Position numbers and translations under genes: made by a program. From NCBI GenBank assembly GCA_902489185.1, contig CABTZC010000083.1, forward strand, positions 1-8,229: a stretch of 8,229 nucleotides of DNA, read 5' to 3'. Under the pieces are notes generated by a model. The model saw only the letters and a program-made list of their open reading frames with translations. It was not told the DNA's origin and ran no database searches. The DNA comes from an uncultured Brevibacterium sp. (GTDB lineage: Bacteria > Actinomycetota > Actinomycetes > Actinomycetales > Brevibacteriaceae). Positions 1 through 5,208 of the stretch are shown here, piece after piece (position 1 is the first letter of the stretch; the number at the start of each line of letters is the position of its first letter).

Positions 1-11
1 ATCGACCGCAC

Positions 12-66
12 CTATAATAGACAAGTGCCCCTTGTCGATCCCGACAAGGGGCACTATAATAGTTGC
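12..66 (+). promoter_or_regulatory. hicAB promoter embedded in a palindromic operator
   Basis: A perfect 14-bp inverted repeat (24-37 AGTGCCCCTTGTCG and 42-55 CGACAAGGGGCACT, 4-base spacer) fills the space ahead of hicA. A sigma-70-type promoter overlaps it: -35 TTGTCG at 32-37, exactly 17 bases, then consensus -10 TATAAT at 55-60. Six bases separate this -10 from the hicA ATG, so transcription should start on or next to the A of the ATG and give a leaderless mRNA; no Shine-Dalgarno is present. The 9-base string CTATAATAG occurs twice (12-20 and 54-62), so a second -10 lies 42 bases upstream and could start an RNA carrying the palindrome as a 5' hairpin. A dimeric HicB, alone or with HicA, bound to the palindrome would cover the -35 and spacer and autorepress. 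The repeats and boxes are seen directly; binding by HicB is inferred. Confidence 0.75.
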
Positions 67-276
67 ATGAAGCCCCAAAAAACGCGCGACGTGATCAAGG
101 CACTCCGGGCACAAGGCTGGAGTTTCCTGCGGGACGCGCGGGGAAGTCACGAGATATGGACGAACCACGACGGAACCAAAAAAGTCGCAGTACCAGTTGG
201 TCACCGGACGGTATCGCCCGGAGTCCTTCAGCAACTAAAGCGACAAGGGCTAGCCATCCCGAAGGAGTGGATCTGA
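67..276 (+). CDS. hicA: HicA-family mRNA interferase toxin
   Basis: This 69-residue protein matches HicA in size and fold pattern. The N-terminal helix (residues 5-17, ending RAQGW) is followed by the strand carrying the G-S-H-E-I-W signature, with the conserved catalytic histidine at position 28. A second strand follows (KKVAVPVGH), then the C-terminal helix (VLQQLKRQGLAI). HicA toxins fold like double-stranded-RNA-binding domains and cleave mRNA in the cytoplasm until neutralised by HicB. The ATG at 67 is chosen because it lies one promoter spacing below the TATAAT at 55-60. The longer in-frame GTG at 25 would translate the operator palindrome. The toxin gene precedes the antitoxin gene, the usual hicAB order, and the two overlap by one base. 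All expected residues are present, so the toxin looks intact. Confidence 0.85.
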   Translation: MKPQKTRDVIKALRAQGWSFLRDARGSHEIWTNHDGTKKVAVPVGHRTVSPGVLQQLKRQGLAIPKEWI

Positions 277-674
277 TGAGCATGAAAACAGACTACGACG
301 TGGTCACCCACCGAGAAGGCAACCTATGGGTTTTTACGATTCCGTCCCTCAGCGCTACAGGACAGGCGACAAGCCTCTCAGCTGTAACAAACGAAGCTCG
401 AGGCATCATCGAAGCATGGACAGAGGACGGTCCCGCATACGAAGACATTACTGTCAACGTTCAAATTGACGGAGCCCAAGAAGCTCGCCAGCTATGGAAT
501 GCAAGTGACCTTGAGGAGAAGGACGCCCGCGCTGCTCTCGCACACGCCGCAGCTCAACGTCGCCGCGCAGTCTCCCTCTTAAGGCAAGAAAAGCGATACA
601 GCGCTGCAGAAACAGCGGCCGTTCTCGGAGTCTCGCGTCAGCGGGTCTATCAGCTTGAAAAATCCGCCCAGTAA
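276..674 (+). CDS. hicB: HicB-family antitoxin with C-terminal helix-turn-helix
   Basis: This 132-residue protein has the two-part design of HicB antitoxins. Residues 6-62 form the partial RNase H-like HicB domain (YDVVTHREGNLWVFTIP, then a helix around TNEARGIIEAW). An Ala/Arg/Glu-rich linker helix follows (about 78-106). Residues 108-130 form a helix-turn-helix (YSAAETAAVLGVSRQRVYQLEKS) for DNA binding. The protein should bind and block HicA and repress the operon at the palindrome upstream of hicA. The ATG at 276 shares its A with the hicA stop (TGATG) and has a good Shine-Dalgarno, GAAGGAG at 261-267, 8 bases upstream. Independent initiation therefore seems possible even though hicA itself appears leaderless, which would favour antitoxin over toxin. 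The N-terminal domain is somewhat divergent from classic HicB, so the name rests partly on the neighbouring hicA. Confidence 0.8.
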   Translation: MSMKTDYDVVTHREGNLWVFTIPSLSATGQATSLSAVTNEARGIIEAWTEDGPAYEDITVNVQIDGAQEARQLWNASDLEEKDARAALAHAAAQRRRAVSLLRQEKRYSAAETAAVLGVSRQRVYQLEKSAQ

Positions 675-729
675 CGAACTTGCACACCGTACACCCAACC
701 AAGCGCTGGGCCACGGCGCCAGACGGCGG

Positions 730-775
730 AAAGTGAGCGAAACTGCACAATATATTGCGTAGTTTCGCTCACTTT
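730..775. repeat. 46-bp near-perfect palindrome, candidate bidirectional terminator
   Basis: The arms 730-744 (AAAGTGAGCGAAACT) and 761-775 are perfect 15-bp reverse complements. The centre is a further 10-bp perfect palindrome (748-757, CAATATATTG). Comparing the two 23-base halves, 21 positions are complementary. An 8-base piece of the arm (GAAACTGC at 739-746) recurs inverted at 778-785, overlapping the pheA stop. The element lies between the convergent ends of hicB (674) and pheA (784), so a two-way terminator is the simplest reading. Neither side has a T-tract, so it would have to work as a U-less hairpin. A protein-binding site is the alternative. Confidence 0.6.
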
Positions 776-783
776 GCGCAGTT

Positions 784-1761
784 TCACCCCAGGATTGAAC
801 GCACCCACGCGGTCGAGTCATCGAAACTCGACGCCGTGCTCGTTGAGTCGACCTCAACCGGGATTCCGTCAGCCGCCGGGTAGGAACCCAAGAACTGCAG
901 CTTACGCACCATCCGGTGAACCCCAGCCAAGGCCTCAGAAACTCGCGGCTCACGCACGTGACCGGAAATATCAATCGAGAACTTATACAACCCCAGCCCG
1001 TCACCGGTTGGCCGCGACTCAATACGCGACAAGTTCACGCGCCGGGCCGAAAACTGCTCCAACAACCCCAGCAACGAACCCGCTTTATCGGTCGCCAACG
1101 TGGCCACGATCGTGGTCTTGTCCGCCCCCGTGGGGGTAGGCAACTGCGGGTTCGGCTTCACCAGGATGAACCGGGTCATCGCGTTCTTCGCCGTCCCAAT
1201 ATCGTCCGCCACAACCTCAAGGCCATAAGTCTGGGCTGCCAACTCGGGGCACACCGCAGCGTGGAACGGCGCTTCACCCGCCCCCAACTGCTTAGCCGCA
1301 GCAGCTGTCGATGGCGCAGGCATGAACTGGGCATCCGGCAGGTGCGCGCCCATCCATTCGCGGGTCTGTGCCTCGGCGTGCGGATGCGTGCCAAACGCCT
1401 GCACATCGGCAAGCGCAGTCCCCGGACGCGTCGCCAACACAAACTTCACAGGCACCACGGTTTCCGCCACGATACGCGCATGCCCCACACGCATCAGCGC
1501 ATCAAGGGTCGCGGGCACGCCACCTTCGAGTGAGTTCTCAATGGGCATGACCGCCGCATCGTACGCGCCGCTGGCGATCCCGTCGAGCGCCGCGTTGGCA
1601 CTGATGACGGGCACGCGCTCAATGTCCCCGCGCCCAGAACCGCCGGCCCCCCCGGCCCCAGCTCCACCAGCACCACCGGCCCACACATCACCCGACTCGA
1701 TCAGCTGCAGCAGGGCCGCCTCGGTAAACGTCGCGGCCGGGCCCAGATAAGCAACTTTCAT
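784..1761 (-). CDS. pheA: Prephenate dehydratase (phenylalanine biosynthesis)
   Basis: This cytoplasmic enzyme converts prephenate to phenylpyruvate, the step before transamination to phenylalanine. The 325-residue protein begins MKVAYLGPAATFTE, the typical N-terminus of monofunctional PheA. It carries PIENSLEGGV (73-82) and the catalytic T-R-F triad within NAMTRFILV (196-198). A C-terminal ACT domain follows (about 216-295) with GSLLGLL (228-234) and the ESRP motif (248-251), which binds phenylalanine for feedback control. No chorismate mutase domain is fused. Residues 28-45 are a low-complexity Gly/Ala/Ser run in place of the short loop usual at this point. The ATG overlaps the stop of the upstream DUF5926 gene by one base (TAATG) and has no recognisable Shine-Dalgarno, so translation probably depends on reinitiation by ribosomes finishing that gene. 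The stop is followed 8 bases later by the 46-bp palindrome. Confidence 0.95.
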   Translation of the reverse strand: MKVAYLGPAATFTEAALLQLIESGDVWAGGAGGAGAGGAGGSGRGDIERVPVISANAALDGIASGAYDAAVMPIENSLEGGVPATLDALMRVGHARIVAETVVPVKFVLATRPGTALADVQAFGTHPHAEAQTREWMGAHLPDAQFMPAPSTAAAAKQLGAGEAPFHAAVCPELAAQTYGLEVVADDIGTAKNAMTRFILVKPNPQLPTPTGADKTTIVATLATDKAGSLLGLLEQFSARRVNLSRIESRPTGDGLGLYKFSIDISGHVREPRVSEALAGVHRMVRKLQFLGSYPAADGIPVEVDSTSTASSFDDSTAWVRSILG

Positions 1762-2660
1762 TAGCGGATGGTCAGCTGGCGTGACACCACACCGGACTTT
1801 GCGCGACGCTGCTCCGGTGTCAGCGCCCCGGTTTCGTCCATCGCCGCGTGGAGCTTCTTCGAAAAGTCACCCAGCACCGCGTCGACGTCGTCCGGGGTCT
1901 GATTTTCGTTCAGTTCCCACACGGGGATCACGATGCCGTGGGCGCGGAAGCACCCCAGGTATTTGCCCAGCCCGCCCAGGTTGTTCTCCCCTGCCGCGTG
2001 CAGGCGTGCTAGCCCGTCCATGACGGTGTCTTCTGGTTCGGTGAATGCCCAGCGCACGTAGCAACGACCGGCCATTTCGGTCCAGTAGCAACCTTCCGCG
2101 GACACAAGTTTTTCGGTGGGGCTGATGCGCTGGTTGGCCTGTTCAAGGCCTTCACGCAACTGCTCTTCGCTGAACGCGGAGTCTTCTGGCAGGTCCACTT
2201 CTTCTGGCAGCCAGTAGTCAAACGTTTCTTTAACCGTGACTTTGAACGGGACCGAGGTGTCAAGAATGTCTTGCAGACGTGGCCCCTCACCTGGGTTGGA
2301 GTTGGGTTCGGCGTATGCGCCGGGACCCTGCTCTTTGACTTTGAGGATCGCTGCGGCGAGATCGCGCGATGGGTCGGGGGAGCTGTGTGGGGTTTGCAGT
2401 CCGGCCATGAGTACGCCGTCTTGGCGGTTCATGGCTTGCCATGCGGCGGGCAGAAGCGTGGCGAAGGTGACGTCGTCACCGCCGTATTCTTCTGTCAGTT
2501 TGGCGGTTGCGGTTGCAGCTGGAACCAGTTCACGCAGGCTCACCAGGTCGGTTTCGAATGGCAGACCTTCGAAGGGGCGTGGAACGAACGCGGCTGCCTG
2601 TTGGCGCGCGAGGCGTTTGGCAATAACATCAGCTGTTGATTTCTTGGACTTTTTTCCCAT
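1761..2660 (-). CDS. DUF5926 family protein, function unknown
   Basis: This 299-residue protein matches the actinobacterial DUF5926 family. It has a short, strongly basic lysine-rich start (GKKSKKSTADVIAKRLARQQ), then the family-like stretch FVPRPFEGLPFETDLVSLRELVPAATA (about 26-52). The remaining body is acidic, without transmembrane segments or a signal peptide, so it should be cytoplasmic. No catalytic motif is recognisable and the biochemical role of the family is not known to me. The ATG at 2660 is chosen because the basic start is family-typical and a -10-like TAGACT sits 6 bases upstream. There is no clear Shine-Dalgarno. The stop overlaps the pheA start by one base, so the two proteins should be made in a linked ratio. 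The basic tail could contact nucleic acid or the ribosome, but that is speculation. Confidence 0.85.
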   Translation of the reverse strand: MGKKSKKSTADVIAKRLARQQAAAFVPRPFEGLPFETDLVSLRELVPAATATAKLTEEYGGDDVTFATLLPAAWQAMNRQDGVLMAGLQTPHSSPDPSRDLAAAILKVKEQGPGAYAEPNSNPGEGPRLQDILDTSVPFKVTVKETFDYWLPEEVDLPEDSAFSEEQLREGLEQANQRISPTEKLVSAEGCYWTEMAGRCYVRWAFTEPEDTVMDGLARLHAAGENNLGGLGKYLGCFRAHGIVIPVWELNENQTPDDVDAVLGDFSKKLHAAMDETGALTPEQRRAKSGVVSRQLTIR

Positions 2661-2695
2661 GGGCCTAGTCTAAGCAAAGACCGCACACCCCACAT
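2661..2695 (-). promoter_or_regulatory. Candidate leaderless promoter for the DUF5926-pheA pair
   Basis: Read on the minus strand, TAGACT (2672-2667) resembles an actinobacterial -10 box and is followed by six bases and then the ATG of the DUF5926 gene. This is the same spacing as in the hicA promoter at the left end. The -35 region (about 2690-2695, ATGTGG) is poor. The 77-base gap after galE holds no convincing terminator, so the pair may also receive read-through from galE. Only the -10 geometry supports the call. Confidence 0.35.
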
Positions 2696-2737
2696 ACTGC
2701 GCCTACTCTGTGCACCTCCACTGCACGCCAGCGCGCG

Positions 2738-3703
2738 TCACTGGCCGCGCGCTTCAACGGAGCTTTGGGCGATTTCTTTCAAACCGTATTCTGCTTTCCA
2801 GCCGAGGTCTTGCCTGGCTGCGGTGACGTCTGCCACCAGGCGTGCGGGGTCACCTGGGCGACGTTCGCCAACGACCGCGTCGATGGGACGTCCAAGCGCA
2901 TCAGAAAGCGCAGCGATGACTTCACGCACGCTGGATCCGTTTCCGGTTCCTACGTTGTAGACCGATTGCGGGTTAGACCCTGTTTCCAGCGCATCGAGCG
3001 CAACCACGTGCGCTTCAGCTAAGTCTTTGACGTGGATGTAGTCGCGGATGCATGTTCCGTCGTCGGTGGGGTAGTCGTCCCCAAAGATCACGGGCTGTTC
3101 CCCGTTTTCTACTTGGTTGAGAACAATGGGGATGAGGTTTTGAACGGCGGTGTCGGCGAGTTCCGGCCAGCCTGCGCCTGCCACGTTGAAGTAGCGGAGT
3201 TTGATTGCCCGCAGGTCTGATACGGCGGCAACGTCGTCAATCATCCATTCGCCAATGAGTTTGGTTTCACCGTATGGGTTGGACGGGTGCTGTCCCGCGT
3301 GCTCTTCTGCCAGCAAGAGTCGGTCTTGTGTTCCATACACCAGGGCAGAGGAAGAGAAAACCAGCCTGTTGACGTCATGAGCCACAAGCGCTTCAAGTAG
3401 GTTGGCCAACCCAGCTACATTGTTGCGGTAGTACTTGAGCGGGTTTTCTACTGACTCCCCCGCCATTTTTTTCGCAGCAAAGTGCACAACAGAGTCAACG
3501 CTGTAGCGCGTGATGACCTCACCCAACTGTTGAACTGCCGTGTGGGACGACACATCGATTTTTTCAAGTGGCAACCCCTCAATGCGTGAAGCAATGCCGT
3601 TGGACATGTCGTCCACAACAACCACTGAGTCACCGCGGTCTTGTAGCAGTCGCACAACGTGGGACCCGATGTACCCGGCGCCACCAGTGACCATTACTGC
3701 CAT
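2738..3703 (-). CDS. galE: UDP-glucose 4-epimerase
   Basis: GalE interconverts UDP-glucose and UDP-galactose with tightly bound NAD+, serving galactose catabolism and the supply of UDP-galactose for envelope glycans. The 321-residue protein is an extended SDR of normal length. Residues 5-15 (VTGGAGYIGSH) form the NAD-binding glycine-rich loop, and D31-D32 end the second strand. HFAAKKMAGESVENPLKYYRNNV (74-96) is diagnostic of GalE. The catalytic S119 (SSSALVYG) and Y144-x3-K148 (NPYGETK) are present, and RDYIHVKDLAEAH (220-232) is the usual substrate-side motif. The start is supported by the Shine-Dalgarno AGAGGA at 3716-3711, 7 bases ahead of the ATG. It follows the CoA-transferase gene by 45 bases on the same strand, a gap holding only weak short dyads, so co-transcription is possible although the functions are unrelated. 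There are no other Leloir-pathway genes here, so it probably serves glycan synthesis. Confidence 0.93.
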   Translation of the reverse strand: MAVMVTGGAGYIGSHVVRLLQDRGDSVVVVDDMSNGIASRIEGLPLEKIDVSSHTAVQQLGEVITRYSVDSVVHFAAKKMAGESVENPLKYYRNNVAGLANLLEALVAHDVNRLVFSSSALVYGTQDRLLLAEEHAGQHPSNPYGETKLIGEWMIDDVAAVSDLRAIKLRYFNVAGAGWPELADTAVQNLIPIVLNQVENGEQPVIFGDDYPTDDGTCIRDYIHVKDLAEAHVVALDALETGSNPQSVYNVGTGNGSSVREVIAALSDALGRPIDAVVGERRPGDPARLVADVTAARQDLGWKAEYGLKEIAQSSVEARGQ

Positions 3704-3748
3704 GGAGTTTTCCTCTGTGAGTTGACGTATTCGCTTAGCGACTCAATT

Positions 3749-4909
3749 CTACTCTCGGAGCCACGTCTTGATTTCTTCGGAGTTCTTACCCAACCCTGGC
3801 GGGTCCATGTCATAGCTCACAGGTGTGGCTGACAAAGTAATGGGGTTGGCCACCGTGGGCGTATTTTCCGGAGTAGCAATGGGGTTAAGTCCCAACTTCT
3901 GCGCCAGCGCTACACCCTGAGAGATGTCGTTGATGGGTGCACACGGCACCCCGGCGGCAGTGAGCAGGTCGTACCATTCTTGAGCGGATTTACGCGACAG
4001 CGCGTCAATGAGGATGGGCGCTAAGTCAGTGCGATTGCCGGTACGTCCGGCGTTGGTTGCGAAGCGTTCGTCGGAAACGACCTCGGGAATATCCAGCACC
4101 CTGCACAGGGACGCAAATTGGCGGTCATTGCCAACGGCCAGCAGGAGGTCTCCTTCGCCGGTGGGAAGCGGCAGGTACGGGTACAGGCTGGGGTGCTCAT
4201 TGCCCATTCGGGCGGGCACCACTCCCCCGGTGACAAACGCCGCAGACTGGTTCGCAAGGCCAGACAGTGCGGAACTGAGCAGGTTCGTTTCAACGTGCTG
4301 GCCTTCACCCGTTTCTTGCCGGTGGTGCAGCGCAGACACGATTCCCAACGCTGTGTGCAAGCCGGTGATGATGTCGAAGATTGCGAAGCCGGCCTTGGTA
4401 GGTTCGCCGCCTGCAGATTCGGGAGCGCCGGTGATGCTCATGAAGCCTGAAAGCCCTTGGATGAGGAGGTCGTAGCCGGGTTGCGGGTTGTTTCCGCCAA
4501 ATCCGGTGATCGAGGCGTACACCACGGACGGGTTGGTTTTAGCAACAGAGTCGTAGTCGAGCCCAAATTTTTTCAGTCCGCCGGCTTTGAAGTTTTCGAC
4601 AACGACGTCGGCGCGGGAGGCGAGTTTCTGGGCTAGCGCACAGTCATCTCCGTCTTTGAAGTCCAGGACCACGTCGTGTTTGTTGCGGTTCGCGCCCAGG
4701 AAGTAGGTAGCTTCGCCTTCGTGGACTGGCGGGCGCCATCCGCGTGTTTCATCACCCGTGGGGCCTTCAACTTTGATAACGGTTGCGCCAAGGTCGGCCA
4801 AAAGCATTGTGGCGTAGGGGCCGGCCAGCACGCGGGAGAAATCAGCGACGAGAACACTTGCGAGAGGCCCGGTAGGCGTTCGACCGAAAGTAGGGCGTGG
4901 CGTAGACAC
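3749..4909 (-). CDS. CaiB/BaiF (family III) CoA-transferase
   Basis: Family III CoA-transferases move CoA between carboxylic acids through an aspartyl-CoA mixed-anhydride mechanism; known members act on carnitine, oxalate/formate, benzylsuccinate, glutarate and others. The 386-residue protein has the family start VLVADFSRVLAGPYATMLLADLGATVIKVE, the ETRGWRPP...YFLGANRNK block, ADVVVENFKAGG, and PGYDLLIQGLSGFMSITG, whose aspartate (residue 147 from the GTG) is the expected catalytic residue. The C-terminal part (AGVPCAPIND) is also typical. The GTG at 4909 is chosen because the Shine-Dalgarno GAAGAGG (4922-4916) lies 6 bases upstream; the TTG at 4915 abuts that motif directly and is unlikely. 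The gene diverges from the LysR gene, which suggests regulation by it. The ETRGW/ANRNK pattern recalls succinyl-CoA:glutarate-type enzymes, but the substrate cannot be assigned. Confidence 0.9.
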   Translation of the reverse strand: MSTPRPTFGRTPTGPLASVLVADFSRVLAGPYATMLLADLGATVIKVEGPTGDETRGWRPPVHEGEATYFLGANRNKHDVVLDFKDGDDCALAQKLASRADVVVENFKAGGLKKFGLDYDSVAKTNPSVVYASITGFGGNNPQPGYDLLIQGLSGFMSITGAPESAGGEPTKAGFAIFDIITGLHTALGIVSALHHRQETGEGQHVETNLLSSALSGLANQSAAFVTGGVVPARMGNEHPSLYPYLPLPTGEGDLLLAVGNDRQFASLCRVLDIPEVVSDERFATNAGRTGNRTDLAPILIDALSRKSAQEWYDLLTAAGVPCAPINDISQGVALAQKLGLNPIATPENTPTVANPITLSATPVSYDMDPPGLGKNSEEIKTWLRE

Positions 4910-5066
4910 AATCAACCTCTTCGTTCATTCGTAATTCGATTCAGGTACATGCTGACACCCATATTCTCACTGTTCGTTTTCCTTTGCTGGCTCGCATAGT
5001 AAGAACCGGGGTCAGGGAAGTGTTACCCTCAATTAAGTGACTCGCGGGCAACTTTCCTCACCGCCC

Positions 5067-5089
5067 CCTTGAACAAACAAGGCACCTTG
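5067..5089. promoter_or_regulatory. CCTTG/CAAGG dyads overlapping the lysR promoter
   Basis: CCTTG (5067-5071), CAAGG (5078-5082) and CCTTG (5085-5089) give two overlapping inverted repeats, with spacers of 6 and 2 bases. They cover the -35 and most of the spacer of the lysR promoter. LysR-type regulators commonly repress their own gene from such interrupted dyads in a divergent intergenic region. The repeats are seen; the binding protein is inferred. Confidence 0.45.
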
Positions 5090-5098
5090 ACCTATACT
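5069..5098 (+). promoter_or_regulatory. lysR promoter
   Basis: TTGAAC at 5069-5074 and TATACT at 5093-5098 are separated by 18 bases and form the best sigma-70-type promoter in this region. Transcription would start near 5105. The -35 lies inside the CCTTG/CAAGG dyad, so a regulator bound there would compete with RNA polymerase. Confidence 0.6.
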
Positions 5099-5120
5099 AA
5101 TGCGTCGGAAGCGTAGTGTA

Positions 5121-5142
5121 TATGCATGCACTGATGTGCATA
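5121..5142. promoter_or_regulatory. TATGCA-N10-TGCATA dyad in the lysR leader
   Basis: TATGCA (5121-5126) and TGCATA (5137-5142) are perfect inverted arms around 10 bases. Weaker outer arms GTAG (5113-5116) and CTAC (5148-5151) share nearly the same centre. The 8-bp palindrome TGCATGCA (5123-5130) overlaps the left arm. The dyad lies about 15-40 bases after the predicted transcription start, where bound regulator would block elongation or initiation. It is a plausible second LysR site. Confidence 0.4.
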
Positions 5143-5208
5143 AAACCCTACTCAAGGGCCAACCCCGCGCACTCGCTTCTCATCACAACACCGTGGGTGC
5201 CCACGCGC

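Larger units (their letters stand above)
4910..5208. promoter_or_regulatory. Divergent regulatory region between CoA-transferase and lysR genes
   Basis: About 300 bases without a convincing coding region. On the plus side it holds the lysR promoter and several dyads, given separately. On the minus side the best -10 for the CoA-transferase gene is TACTAT (5001-4996), with a weak -35 and a leader of about 80 bases; this is only suggestive. Two alternating purine-pyrimidine tracts (5116-5131 and 5203-5222) occur in the lysR leader. If lysR starts at 5116 or 5122, the last 90 bases would be coding, but codon choice there (ATA, AGG, AGA) is unlike the rest of the gene. Confidence 0.55.

Noticed and set aside
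25..66. Upstream in-frame GTG start for hicA, adding 14 residues
   Set aside because: It would translate through the inverted repeat and the consensus -10 box, has no Shine-Dalgarno, and the added residues are not part of the HicA fold.
1627..1680. Gly/Ala run in PheA as a sign of frameshift or pseudogene
   Set aside because: The frame and all family motifs continue intact on both sides, so it is an in-frame insert.
2236..2673. Plus-strand open frames opposite the DUF5926 gene
   Set aside because: They lie antisense to a family-recognised protein and have no ribosome binding site or recognisable motif.
4910..4915. TTG start for the CoA-transferase
   Set aside because: The TTG directly abuts the Shine-Dalgarno GAAGAGG, while the in-frame GTG at 4909 has ideal 6-base spacing.
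5067..5082. CCTTG-N6-CAAGG as an intrinsic terminator
   Set aside because: The stem is only 5 bp, no T-tract follows, and it overlaps a good promoter.
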